A program made the translations under genes and the position numbers. From Tubiluchus corallicola (Eukaryota; Priapulida; Priapulimorpha; Priapulimorphida; Tubiluchidae), in NCBI GenBank assembly GCA_030141605.1, contig JAQGDQ010000463.1, positions 126,001 through 181,140 of the forward strand: a DNA stretch of 55,140 nucleotides. Reading direction: 5' to 3'. The notes under the pieces are model-generated. The model did no database searches. It saw only the letters and a program-made list of their open reading frames with translations, and was not told the DNA's origin. Positions 10,862 to 22,660 of the stretch are shown piece by piece. Each line of letters opens with the position of its first letter. The stretch's first letter is position 1.

Positions 10862-11346
10862 CCTCTCTTTCTCTCTAAGAGAGGGAGGGAGAGAGAAATC
10901 AATAAATCAATGAAAAATGCATTACTTCTTTACATAGCAGGCAGCCCGTCACACAGTCAGCTAGCCTCTTTCCTCAGGAAAAACAATAAAAATTTTACTT
11001 ACAAGAAAACTGAACAGGCATTTGCAAGTACATAATACAAACTTATTGCTACAATTTTTTTCCTTTTCATGAAATGTTTTCAGTTTTTTTAAACTAATAA
11101 TTGCTTTTAATTGAGATATACTTCTTTTATTAAAAACGCAAAAGTGATTTTGGCTTATCAAAATTGCACGTATGCCAACACTACTGGTGAACTTAATAAT
11201 ATTATTATTACAGTCAATGCGGCGCTCCAAATTTTTTACTGAATGGCCGTTTGATGCCGCCAGCATAGCCGCTAATAGCAAAAAGGAAATACGTAACAAT
11301 AGGCCGTTTCGTCACTTCCTCTTTGTACATTTTGTTGTATACTTTG
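9426..11346 (+). mobile_element. P-like (THAP) transposon, inverted unit E
   Basis: The sequence from 9426 to about 10411 is the reverse complement of the THAP end of units A and B, and about 10830-11346 is the reverse complement of their other end, finishing ACTTTG at 11346. It is joined head to head with unit C/D at a short palindrome (GACTTTCCCTACTTT...AAAGTAGGGAAAGTC, 9393-9452). The middle (10412-10830) is unique to this unit. It has two degenerate direct repeats (near 10455 and 10546) and a 40-base hairpin GGTGAGTGT...ACACTCACC at 10688-10727. A decayed THAP exon lies near 9570-9672. Confidence 0.55.
10832..10888. repeat. CT/GA microsatellite
   Basis: A (CT)n tract followed by TAAGAGAGGGAGGGAGA, the inverted counterpart of the GA tracts in the other units. 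Confidence 0.85.
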
Positions 11347-11351
11347 CCTTG

Positions 11352-11530
11352 CATGCGTGTTGCTAGTGTTATCAACTTTACCCCTTTGCAAAGTTACCCT
11401 TTTATTTTCAACTTCTTCGTTTTTCCTTTTTGCGCTCATCTTTCTAGTTAGAACCTCGTTGCTTTGTGAGTTACAATAAAGTTGTTACCGTAAATTTATT
11501 CTTGTCGTCTTGGTGTTTGGGACAGAGCTG
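11352..11530 (+). other. Possible gypsy long terminal repeat
   Basis: A stretch starting TGTTGCTAGTG (11359) contains AATAAA at 11475-11480 and runs to GTGTTTGGGACA (about 11523). It lies upstream of the gag fragment, where a 5' LTR would be. I found no second copy in the window, so the boundaries are a guess. 11530-11776 shows no gene. Confidence 0.25.
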
Positions 11531-11776
11531 GTACATTCTTTAATTAATGGCGTGGTGGCTGCCGGTGTGACTACGTACTCAGAAAAGCCAGTGGACCTTA
11601 TAAATGGTTTGTCGAGAGTATACATGCAATCGTCTAAATCTAACTAAAACCAGTCAGCTTATTCCATAGCTGTAAAGACGTAAGAATTCAAATTTATCAG
11701 CGCAATTTTCGAAAGAACTAGTACTAATAATTACCCACGTGACTGATTAATAAACACCCTCAATTTGTGTTAGAAT

Positions 11777-12365
11777 ATGGCCACTACTTGTGCTCCAAAA
11801 CAGTGGTGTCGGACAAAGCAAGAGACTATTACGTCATTTGAAGCATGGCGCTAAAACTCTATCGCTAGATCAGAATTTTGCAGATTTTTTAGTTGAAGGT
11901 GCGACTAATGCAGACTAAAACAAATGCAGCACCTTTACGAGGTCTGCAAGATGATGACGAAAATGTTCCCATTGCAAACCGCCGAACAGACGCACAAAAG
12001 ACCACTCATCTAGATTTAATGCTGGGACAGATTGCCAACTATTGTCCGATTATTTCCAGAAATTCCATTGTCAAAAACTCAACGTCATTGACTAGTATTT
12101 GGCAAACAGTTAGACAGCATTTCGGATTCCAAACAACAGGTGGTCATTTTTTGGATTTTAATAATATTCATATGCAGCCAGATGAACGTCCAGAAGATCT
12201 TTTCCAGCGTTTAAATAGTTTCATTGAGGATAACCTCTTATGCGCTGCCGGTGGTATACAGCACCATGGTGAGAATCCAACTAGTGATGAGGAAATTACA
12301 CCCACCTTAGAGAACCTAATCATTCTGACTTGGCTTCGACTTTTACATCGTGGGCTACCCAGCTT
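11777..12365 (+). pseudogene. Gypsy-type retrotransposon gag fragment
   Basis: A start-like ATG at 11777 is followed by a frame broken near 11850 and then by an open stretch from 11893. The later part carries a gag pattern: [18 protein letters not shown], then [31 protein letters not shown], and [19 protein letters not shown]. This resembles Gag of animal Ty3/gypsy-like elements. The frame is cut at residue L of GLPSL by the first base of MULE copy 1 (12366), so the last residues of the open frame (RNFFCN) are transposon terminus, not gag. The rest of the element is not in the window. Confidence 0.6.
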
Positions 12366-15300
12366 GCGAAATTTTTTTTGCAACTGAGTTCCGGACAGAT
12401 TATGTCCCTCATTTGCATTAAGCGTCGTCCACGTTGTTCAGGGGTGCTTCAGAGCAAGATGGCGATCCATGTGTGTGAGTTCTGTGTGAAGTAACCTGAC
12501 AAATACTCTGAAATTTCATCGTTTGCGGTAAGATTATATTGCTAACTAATGGCTAAATGTGGTGGCGGTGTAAGACTATAGATCACTCACTTGTCTCTCG
12601 AAAATCATACATAAAGTTTGTTTACAAAGAACTTTTGTGCACCTCAAAACCGATTTTTTTCGTACAGCGATAAAAGATATGTGTCTACTACTTTTCTCCT
12701 GTGTGCGCTTTTCGCCTGTAATTGCATGTATACCTTATCATATGTAGCAAACGTAGACGTACATTTGTGTTCTTAAAAATATACAAGGTGTGCCATATAG
12801 TGTGTTGTGTGTATAGGCCTAGTAATTTTAATGTTATCATTTGTCTTCAAAAAGCATTTAGATCTATGGTCCACCACTTTGAGAAAGTTGGACAAATTTG
12901 GTCAACAAAACTATGTAAAAGAGCCTGTTAACAAGTGTGGCAACAGAATATTTAGTCGTCTTACACCAGACTTTAGAGTAGCCTTATGACTGAGCTATGA
13001 GACACAGTACTTTCCAGCTTCTGCCTTTGTAGCCTTGTGAAACTTTGTATAGCTTGCGCAGTAGAGATGCGCACGTGTGTACCTGTGAGAGATTCTGGAT
13101 GTGTTGTAACTCGAGAGGATATGTAAATTGTGATTATAGTCAGGTTCGGCCTGTGTGAGATGCTAGTTATGGAATTTAAAGCTCTTTCTTCAGATCTTTT
13201 AAGATTTTTCCTATCACTTTCAGGAAGTTCTACCTGATGACTACAGCCATTGTTTGTGTGAGTTAGTGCATAATCCTGACTCGGGCATGGGTTTGATATC
13301 ATACTTCACCTTCCCATATCAGCAGCAGAAGAGGCAAAATTATAGTTAAAGTCATTCCAAGAGAAAAGCTATACTACATATCGAGTTCTGAAGATAGAAA
13401 AGTGTTCAGGAGAGAAAATCAAGTTCAAAGTAAGTTTTTATATGGTCACGGTCAAAATCAAAGTTTAATCATAAATGCGTGTAAGTAAAAGTTGTCACTC
13501 GCCCATCTGTGATTTTATTTGAATTTAGTGCATGAAAGGTGGCCCTAACCCTGTAGTGTAATGTCATGTGCCGCCATATACCCACACCATACTGCTTATC
13601 CTACATTTTCCAGTCTACAACTTCTGCAGACTAAATCTGATGCAGGCGCTGATGCTAAACTTCTTTTCTTTGTCTGGCCTTAACCATTGTCAAGATGTAC
13701 CTTTTCTGAAGAATAGGCAGCAAGTGTTGTTGAAGGGTTAAAGGGATGCGTCATTTACATGTGTCTTAAACATTCATTTGCCAGGTTGATTACTTCTGCC
13801 ATCACAGGACCAGAAAGACCAAAGGGCAAGGGCCACATGCTGGAAAGAAGAATACTAATTGCCCAGCTGGGTTGTAGATTAAAGTCAAGAATACAAGTTT
13901 CTTCAACACCGATGGACATAAAAGGAAATGCTGGTAAGTAATTCAGGTTTCCTCTACAGCTAGGCAAAGTACATGTATTTACTGAAGAAAATAAATCGAG
14001 GTGTGTCCTTGAAAATGGAATGCTCATCTTTTCTTAATATTTGCCTATTTTGAAATGTTTGTTGAAGTGAATGTGCCATTCTAATTTTCTCAACAACATT
14101 TAGGGAATGATGTTGTATGCATAGAAAGAATATTTTACTCCTCTTTTTGTAGTTCAACAGGTTTAGCACAGATGGTATTTGGAATTACATTGTAGAATTA
14201 CATTGTTCTTTATGAATTTCAGTTCAGAGGACCCACATCTGCCCAATTATCCAATGACAGTCAAGATCAAGTTCCGGCATAACCATCCTATCATGGCATC
14301 TGCTGTACTCAAACACCGAGATGTTGCAGAACCAACCAAACAAAAGATCTTGCAATTGTTTGAGAATGGCTACACCCCATCGAAGGCACTTGAGTTGCAC
14401 AAGTTTGACCTTCAAATGCAGGATCCAGAAGAGTATGTGGTGAAAAGTGGAGACCGCGCCATATGTCCTGATGTACAGTATTGCTATAGGTAAGTAATGT
14501 TTTACACTGGGAACACTACTCACCACTGGTATGCCACAACCTCGTCCCCAGAGTCGCCAAGTGGGCAAGATATATTGACGGGACTCACTCATCAGACCCT
14601 GGAAATAGGATTACCTCATCTCAGGATTCCTGAGATAAGACTCTTAAAGTATCCTATTGATAAATACCCTGCTGAAAGTTATACGTAAAAACCTCATTAA
14701 AGCTGAACTGATTATAATGAATATTTGATACGTGGTCAAAAGACTCCTCTGGAGGTCCTAGAGCTGAATCAAGAAATGTGGTGTACCTCAGGGGACTTCA
14801 CCCGCTACCAGTTCTTATTTTGACAACAGACATTTTTCAACTGAAAGTAGGAATTGGACACGATTGCAGCTTGTTCAGTAATGAATGTATCAAAAAAATG
14901 TCGCCTTAGGCACTCATGTTTTCAAAGTTCTTTTGTCGTGTTTCTGACACTTCTTTAGGTTCTGACCTTTTATGTTTTCTGCTTTTTTTAGGTTGTACTA
15001 TGCTACTTTCAAGAAGGAATATGATGAAGCAAGTGGGGGAATGGTTTTCTCGCAGCTTGAAAACAAACTCGCTGAATTAAACGGAAGATTTAGCGAAAGA
15101 TGTTTCGACATGACTACTACACAAGAAAACCAAGCTGCCATTGCCATTGTTACGCCGCTTATGAAGCGTGTACATGACTCCATCAAATCCGCCGCTGAAA
15201 TCATATTCATAGATTCATCCGGAAATATGGACAGGCAAGGATGCCGTGTGTTCCTAATACTTACACATAGCGTAGAAGGGTTAGTACCACTAGGAGTACT

Positions 15301-18300
15301 GATTACAAAATCTGAAAGTAAGGCAACAATCACAGCGGGCCTTCGCTGTTACAATGCCCTACTCAGTCAGGCATCATACTTTGGTTGAGGGTGCCAGGGA
15401 GCAGAAGTGATAATGACTGATGACAGTCAAGCAGAACAGCAGGCAGTGCAGGAGGTTTATCCTAGTTCAACACTCCTGCTATGTGTTTTTCACATTTTAC
15501 AAGCATTCTGGCGCTTCTTATGGGAGTCCAAGAACGGTGTAAAAAAAGAGGACCGTCCTAAACTTCTTTGGTTCCTTAAGAAACTGGTCTACTGTGACAC
15601 AGTTGAGCAACTGGATGTGGCTTATGAGTAAGCTCAGGGAGACCAGACACTTCAGCGATATGAAAAGGTTCAAAAGCACTTGGATAGTATTATGAGCCGG
15701 AAAAAATCATGGGCTTTGTGCTATCGCTCAAACCTTCCTATCAGTAGGAACAACACGAATAATTATGCTGAAGCAAGAATGAGAATTTTGAAAGATCAGA
15801 TCCTACAGCGTACAAAGGCCTACAATGTTGTTCAGTTGGTTGATTTTGTCATCTCACGGCTTTAGGCATACTACGAGCGAAGATTGCTTGACATTGCCAA
15901 CAACCGGTTGGACCGTGCTCTTCATTCTCGCTTCCTGGTGAATGTGAACTCTTGCTCAAAAATTGACCACAGTCTCATCAGAAATGTTGCTATTAGTGTG
16001 TATGAAGTGCCCAGTGAGAAGGACCCAAGTGTGATGTGCTCAGTCGATATGGATGTTGGAATGTGCTCTTGCAAGATTGGAAATACAGGTAAATACTTTT
16101 TGTAAATACAGGGTGGTCCAAAAAGATGTTAACACTTTTATCTTGGTAGCAATTGAAGAAAATAACAGATATGGAAATTCTTTTCTTGTCAACTTAAAGT
16201 TTTATGTGCAAGTGCAATTTTGTGATGATTCACTTTAATGATATTCACATTACTCTTTTCGTTACAGGAGGTCCCTGCAAGCACCAATTTCTGGTGGTCA
16301 AGAAGTTTGGTTTGTCGACCTGGAACTTCATACCAGTACACGATCCAGCGACGCATTGCTTGTTGTACAAGGTCGCCACAGGAGGAGATGCGACCAAATC
16401 TCCCAGACAGTTGGTTTCAGTCTCTGCAGCCTTCTACCACCACTTCCCCAACCATGCTCACTCCCACATTCCAGGTTCATGATGCAGCAGGTCATGACAT
16501 GGCAGTGCAGCAAGACAAGCAAGATGAGGGGAATAGCAGTGCAGAACAGTCATGTGCACAGGGAAGCAATCAAGTGGTTGACAAGGAAAAGGTTGATCCT
16601 GTCATCAAGGAACTTGATGGTGCATTTGAAATCCTGAAAGGAAGGTACATTTCGAACAAAGAGTTTCTGGCCAAACCAATACGAACATTTGTCAAGCAAT
16701 CACAGAAATTGTCCTCAGACTCTGCCTTGGCATCTGCCCTTCATTGCTTTGGGAAGTATGCTGGAGTTGCTGAAGCTGTTGGAAACAAGAAAAAAAGAGA
16801 GTGCTTGTTGGTGCAAAGTCCATTGGTGTCCAACCTACTGCAAGGGCACGCATGAAAATGGTTGGTGGAGGCCGCAATAGGATTGGATCTGGGCGACCAT
16901 GCCATACAAATGTCCAGTCATCTTCTGTCACCCCATTTTCGTCGCAGGTAATGCCAAAATATAAAGCACCACACAGACTCTCTGCATGTGTAGAATGTAA
17001 CCAAACACTTGGCAAGAAATTTTTTTTCTGCCATATATAAAAGTATTATCTCTAAGTCGATCGCATGATACTTCAGTGCTGTAGTATACGTTATATTAAT
17101 ATTAATTTGGTAGTATACATCATGTTCATTGAAATATATGCTAGCCAATTTTTTGATCTGTATAGTGGTTAGTCAGTAATTTACCGGTGGTAGCGTGAAA
17201 GTTGGAGAATCTTTCCTGTTTGTTCAATGTGGTGCAATTCTGTTTATTTTATGTGGTTAAATACTTAGGAACCTGTGGTTTAACAAAGTCATGTCAAATC
17301 ATTGCTATTTATGAATCTCATTACATTACAGTTTCACGTGTAAATAGCACATTCCAGTTTATTGTATTAATCCCATTTTCAGTTTTTCTGAACCTTCTAT
17401 TAAAGAAACTGACATTATTCACCACCAGATGGTGCTTAGATATGGTAGTGATGCTTTTTTAGCATTCTCACTATTTATGCTTGATAATTTATGCAAATTC
17501 AAACAGTTGTTTTAATCGGCACTTGTATAATATTTACATACCACTGAACAAAAAAGTATGTAGTTTTGTATGTAACATGTATTCCACTTGAAGTAACGTT
17601 GTTTATTTCAAGGTTTAACTATAATTATGCTTAATAATGAAGATTTCTTGCTGTTATTAAATATATGTGATCATATCATAGCATCTCAGTTTTAAACCCA
17701 AACAACCAGGCTATTAAAAAAATGTGTGACAGAATGTAAAGATGTATATGATAGGACAGTAGTGTAACTATTCTTTTGGGGCCCACTTTTCAAAATAATC
17801 TAGTAGACCCCTATCATTTAAGGGTAAAAATTTTATGGCCTATGGCTTTTATGCACTACAGTTTTTAGAATCAATTGTAAAACTGTCACAGCTTACTTTT
17901 AAATTGTTTTTCTTCATGATTTTATGCTGGCAGAAGTGTCGTAAAATGATTAAACGAAATTATGTTGGTTCTTCGTGACCGACGTCCTCTGCATAGTCCA
18001 GGGCCTTAGGTCATCCTGTGTGCATTTATCGAAAAATTTTGCCTACATACATTTTTATGTTATTTGGAGGTCACATTATGTCATTTAAAATATGTGTTCG
18101 GAATTTTTCCACTATATTTAGTATATCTACACAAAATTGTGATTTTGTCAGAAAAGGGAGCACATTGTGAATAACACCTTAGAATACACATGGTTGAATA
18201 CAATACAGGGGCCTTATTTACTGGCAATCAGCAATGCATTGCATTTATTACGAGTATCAGTAGCAACAAACAGATGAATTAGTAACAATAGTGTTTGTTT

Positions 18301-18895
18301 GTATGTTACGTCAACCTATTGTTTGCTTAACCTGCTATATATCTTAACACTTACTCTTAATTTTGTATTTTTTTGAACTATTACCTGTTACTATGAACCA
18401 TGATTTGAAACAAAATTCTTTTTGTTTGTCGTTATCAGTAAACTATTAAAGCTTCCTTAGAGTTTGATAATTTTAAGTTTTTTGATAGTGCAAAGGAAAC
18501 AGGTATGTTATTCACGACAAGTTTGCATGATTATTATCTCTGCAAACTTATTGTCTTGTAGCATTCTTAATTTAAAGGAAAACATTGATGAGTTTACATT
18601 GTACCCCTCTTTTTGTTGATATATATGAGGGGGACTTGAACGTTTCATCTGACTCACAACAAATGTAACTGTTTGTTTTGTTGGATCCTTTAGTGTCGTC
18701 AACATCACAAGGCATAGACAGCTAGTAGTTTTCTATGTTTTTTTTGTACACATTGCCAATCCACACTTGTGCATTTCTGTACAATACAGCTTTTACTGTT
18801 TACATAACTACAAATACCTCATTTTACACTGACATTGGCTGCAGCGACGTCTGATCAGATCCACTATAGGCTGGCTGACAGCAAAAATTAATAAA
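12366..18895 (+). mobile_element. MULE copy 1, 3'-truncated
   Basis: This starts with the terminal sequence GCGAAATTTTTTTTGCAACT inside the gypsy gag and is collinear with MULE copy 2 as far as about 17018. It then diverges for 1.6 kb and matches again at about 18655-18895 (equivalent to 40790-41005). The last 1.1 kb and the right terminal repeat are missing, so no target duplication can be tested. The stretch 17041-18650 shows no gene. Confidence 0.7.
12459..17040 (+). pseudogene. MULE transposase pseudogene (copy 1)
   Basis: All six exons of the transposase are recognisable by comparison with copy 2: 12459-12527, 13224-13429, 13785-13933, 14223-14489, 14992-16088 and 16268-17040. Damage includes a TAA in exon 1 (12492), a one-base deletion and a TAG in exon 2, three nonsense codons in the catalytic exon (TGA 15386, TAA 15629, TAG 15863), a one-base insertion near 16395, and a seven-A run at 16790-16796 where copy 2 has eight. 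The splice sites are largely intact. The C-terminus ends in unrelated sequence (LGKKFFFCHI). It cannot make a functional enzyme. Confidence 0.85.
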
Positions 18896-19425
18896 TCTAG
18901 ATTTCCCAAGTTGGCATCTATGTCTACCAGTTCATGTTTTGTAGTTACGTTTACGCACGTTATCTTGCAACCAGACCATTGTTTAAAATCACAACGTTGA
19001 TCTGTGACTTTGCAATAATCGTCTGACAGGCAACCGAAACACACAACGAAAACGACATCTTACTGTTCAAATAAAATTCTAAAATTCGTTTAAAATAATC
19101 ATTGTGATTATGATGTCTGAACTAAACTTTTTGTATCAACATTTTCGAATAATACAACGTAAAAAATTTCAGCTTAAGTTCTGATCGGCTTGCGCAGGGT
19201 CTAAACAATACATTCTATACACTAGGATCGACATTGTGACGTAAGCATGTTTTTCAACTAGACCTGTATCATATGACTATCTTTTTAGATTAGTGGAACC
19301 TATATTACGCTTGTTCTGAGAAAATTGCTTTGTTTTATAACTTTGTTAAAAATTTCTAAATAGTCAAACTCTCATTCTCATGACTGGCCTAACTCCGCAA
19401 AAAAATTGTGCAACGACAACTGTCA
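18896..19425. other. Unannotated stretch after MULE copy 1
   Basis: No gene is supported here. A short minus-strand open frame (18808-19044) with several cysteines crosses the end of the MULE homology, ending in RRRCSQCQCKMRY. The last 25 or so residues are also encoded in the mirrored element copies (for example plus strand near 51350-51400), but the rest is not, so I do not call it a gene. Confidence 0.3.
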
Positions 19426-19429
19426 CCAA

Positions 19430-20540
19430 AATGGTACAGGTAAAATGGCACAGGCAAAATGGCACAGGCAAGAATGGCAGAAAAAATGCTGCAGGAGGAA
19501 ATGGCACAGTGAACACTGCACAGCAAAAATGGCACAGTAAACATGGCACAGCAAAAAATGGCACAAATGGAAAGTAGGTAAAAATGGCGCACTTAGTAAA
19601 ATATGTGTTTATGGCTAGAGTTATAGCGGAGGATAATTATTTTAGTTATTTCGACCACTGCCAAGGAAGTTATGCTTCAACACTTTGTTTTTTGTTTCCA
19701 TTTGCGCAGGAAGAGCATGAAATTCAATTTAAAATACGGGGTGCGCGGTGAAAATGGCACAAATGGAAAAGTAGGTAAAAAAGACACGGTAAAAAAGGCA
19801 CAGAAAAAATAAATGGAAAACCAGGTAAAAAGGACACAGGAAAAATTCCACGAATGCAAACCCGGTAAAAATGACACAGAAAAAATTTCACAAATGGAAA
19901 AGTAGGTAAAAATGGCACACTTAGTAAAATATGTGTATATGGTTAGGGTTATAGCGGAGGACAATTATTTTAGATATTTCGACCACGGACCACTGCCATG
20001 GAAGTTATGCTTCAACACTTTATTTGTTTGTTTGTTTGTTTTTTGGTTGTTTTGGAAGTAAGCCTATTTTGCCATAACTGACTACCTAACAGATTTCCAA
20101 GCAACTTTGTGAAAAAGGCGGGTGCCAAAATGGGAATTTTTTCGCCGGTTCTTTTTTCGCAAAATTTGACCGAACAAAACGAAAAAAAAACATTGGCAAA
20201 GCACTTCGTGGAGGTCTCGGAGAGAGTGTTTAATACTTCTTTTTTGTTATTTTCACGTGGACAAACAACTACGAATTAGTTCCAGAACCATTTTGAGAAA
20301 TTCTGGCTTGTAAATTAAAACTGTGTAATGCAACCTAACTTTCCCCGTGCAATTTTTACCGCGCATCTTTGCACCACGTCACCCACACCAATCCCACCAC
20401 ACCCACCTGACCGTGCCACTGTCAGGGAAAAATGGCACGGTCAAAATGCCACAGGAAAAAATGGCAGAAATGGAAAAGTAGGTAAACACAGCACAGAAAA
20501 AGGAATTCAGGAAATATAGTCACAGGGAAAAAAGCCAGAA
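19430..20540. repeat. Quasi-periodic AAAATGGCACAG repeat cluster
   Basis: The motif AAAATGGCACAG recurs at irregular 11-15-base spacing at 19430-19590, 19745-19920 and 20425-20520. A longer block (AAAGTAGGTAAAAATGG... to ATGCTTCAACACTTT) is directly duplicated at about 19569-19685 and 19897-20022. The open frames across it have repeating Gly/Thr/Asn/Lys patterns and are shadows of the repeat. No known family recognised. Confidence 0.65.
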
Positions 20541-20566
20541 GAAAAAGTCAGAAAAAAGAAACAATC

Positions 20567-20608
20567 CTACCCCTAGCGCTAATCCTAACCCTAACTCTAA
20601 CCCTAAGA
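20567..20608. repeat. Degenerate telomere-like CCTAACCCTAA run
   Basis: About six tandem variants of CCTAAC/CCCTAA (TTAGGG on the other strand) follow directly after the AAAATGGCACAG cluster. The run is short and imperfect, so this is an interstitial telomere-like tract rather than a chromosome end. 20610-21060 shows no gene. Confidence 0.6.
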
Positions 20609-21061
20609 TATTAAACAAAACGTATTTTTTCACATGTATGTAATGCCATCATAAATAAATTGCAGTGTCAATATATACAAATCGTGTATTGTCAGTTAGG
20701 AACTGATCTAAAATATTTTCTGTTTTATTATTTTAATTGCTGAAGGTACTTAAATAAATTCTGACCGACTTGAATATTTCTGTTGATTATCTGATTTTCC
20801 AAATATCTGACTTTTTTCTTGTGGCTTTATTACCAGTCATCCAGAAAAAAATGGAAAAGTGGGTAAAATGGTAAACCTGCTTTGATACAAATAACTTTAA
20901 TAATAAGAAAACAATTAAAATAGTTACGATGCAACATCTAATATACAGTACATGCGGCTTAATGGGATCACTGTCCAATGAGATGTTTTGAAAGTCTGTT
21001 AAACGTTTTCTGCAAAGCAGAGAGAGCTTCAAAGGGAGACAACTATTCAAGCAATAAAGTA

Positions 21062-21610
21062 TGCCCATAGTTTTTAGTCTATAACAGAAACTAGTGGCTG
21101 TACTTTTTTAAGTGCTTACCCATAAGCCTGTTTCAGCTAAAGTCGATTTTGATTACCCATAGTTTTTTAGTCTATAATAGAAAATAATGGCTGTACTTTT
21201 TCAAGTACTTACCCGTAAGCATGTTTCAGCTAAAGGCGATTTTGATTACCCATAGTTTTTTAGTCTACAGCAGAAACTAATGGCGTACTTTTTTAAGTGC
21301 TTACCCGTAAGTCTGTTTCAGCTAAAGGCGATTTTGATTACCCATAGTTTTTTAGTCTATAACAGAAACTAGTGGCTGTACTTTTTTAAGTGCTTACCCA
21401 TAAGCCTGTTTCAGCTAAAGTCGATTTTGATTACCCATAGTTTTTTTAGTCTATAACAGAAACTAGTAGCTGTACTTTTTTAAGTGCTTACCCGTAAGCA
21501 TGTTTCAGCTAAAGGCGATTTTGATTACCCATAGTTTTTTAGTCTATAACAGAAACTAGTGCTGTACTTTTTTAAGTTCTTACCCATAAGCCTGTTTCAG
21601 CAAAGCGCGA
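21062..21610. repeat. 93-bp tandem array made from an exon/intron boundary
   Basis: CTTACCC(A/G)TAAG occurs at 21115, 21208, 21300, 21392, 21486 and 21579, a period of 92-94 bases. Each unit contains, on the minus strand, a copy of the end of the adjacent peroxidase exon (GCTGAAACAGGCTTATGG) followed by a GTAAGCACTT-type splice donor. Six donor-like sites are therefore arranged in a row. Confidence 0.85.
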
Positions 21611-21842
21611 TTTTCAGAACTGATTTCCTGCCAAAAATCATCTATGGATGTCCCAATTGATAAGCCAACAAGTTTTCTCATGTCATTATAGGTTGGCACA
21701 CCATGATCCCGACCTCTCTGAATATTTAAGGCTGCTAAATCCAGGCCAAAAGTTTCACCGTACAGTACAAATAGGTGATCACAGGCAACAAATGTGAAAA
21801 ATTTAATTTGACGCATGCGTAGAGTGCCTGCTATATTCGAGC
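21584..21842 (-). CDS. Animal haem peroxidase exon (partial gene)
   Basis: On the minus strand this exon encodes HLF..YGETFGLDLAALNIQRGRDHG, then VPTYNDMRKLVGL, and FWQEISSENRALLKQAYG before a GTAAGA donor at 21579-21583. GLDLAALNIQRGRDHG.P.YN is the hallmark of the animal peroxidase family (peroxidasin, peroxinectin, thyroid peroxidase type); the enzymes oxidise substrates with hydrogen peroxide in secreted or vesicular compartments. The upstream splice acceptor is uncertain (TATAG at about 21843). No other peroxidase exons were found on either side. Downstream of it lies the tandem array, and the pentraxin-like gene ends 820 bases upstream. It is either an orphan exon or part of a gene with widely spaced exons. 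Confidence 0.7.
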
Positions 21843-21969
21843 AAATTGTGAGGTACACAATGGAAGCCATGTTCTAATTAATACAAAATCATTGCTTAGA
21901 ATTATGTACTGGCAATTGGTAAATAAACCGCAATGGCTTAAAGTTTGGCAATCACAGTTTGCTGGAGTC

Positions 21970-22040
21970 TAGCAGAAAGAAAAAGAGAGTGAGAGCAAAA
22001 TAGAGAGAGAGACAGAGTGGGAGATGAAAGGGGGACTGGA
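21970..22040. repeat. GA-rich simple repeat
   Basis: A purine-rich GAGAGA tract. 22040-22660 is otherwise AT-rich with no gene seen and probably includes the 3' untranslated region of the pentraxin-like gene. Confidence 0.6.
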
Positions 22041-22660
22041 GAAGGGCACGTGTATGTACTTAACATAGACACATAAACAACAGAGATAGGTGGAACAGAT
22101 TGGCACGTAAATAAGCAATTAAACAAACAAAAACATCACCCTTAACAATTGAAATTTGCAAGGAAATTTTATTTACTAAAACAAGGACAACAAACCGCAA
22201 TTTTAACAAGATTTTAGGTAAACAATTTCTACTCCTTCAGCAGAAAACATCTTACATACAATGCAACTACCTCTATATTAATTTGTAAGTAAAAGGGTAG
22301 TTTATGTATATTTTATATATGTAGTTTAAGTATATAATAAATATAAGTAAAAATCAATGCCCAATGTTCTCACATATGGGAAACTACATATAAGATACAT
22401 GTGAGTAATATATGTGATAACACTTTTAAAAAAGTTTGCTAAAATTGTATTAATTCAAACACTATAAAGATGGGTCTTCAACTACGTAAACAAATAACCT
22501 ATGCTCGTCACACCCACATAAACAATAAGTTAGTAATTTATAACAATTATAAAGATATTATAGCGACATTTTATTTTTATATAATAGGTTTTATTATATA
22601 TAATGTTAAAATTTACCACTGTTTAATACAGTTTAGAAAAAGACATTCAGCTTTCAACAC

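Noticed and set aside
18808-19044. Cysteine-rich minus-strand open frame as a small secreted protein
   Set aside because: It crosses the end of MULE homology; only the last quarter is shared with other copies and no signal peptide is present.
20567-20608. True chromosome end
   Set aside because: Only about 40 imperfect bases, with unique sequence and genes continuing on both sides.
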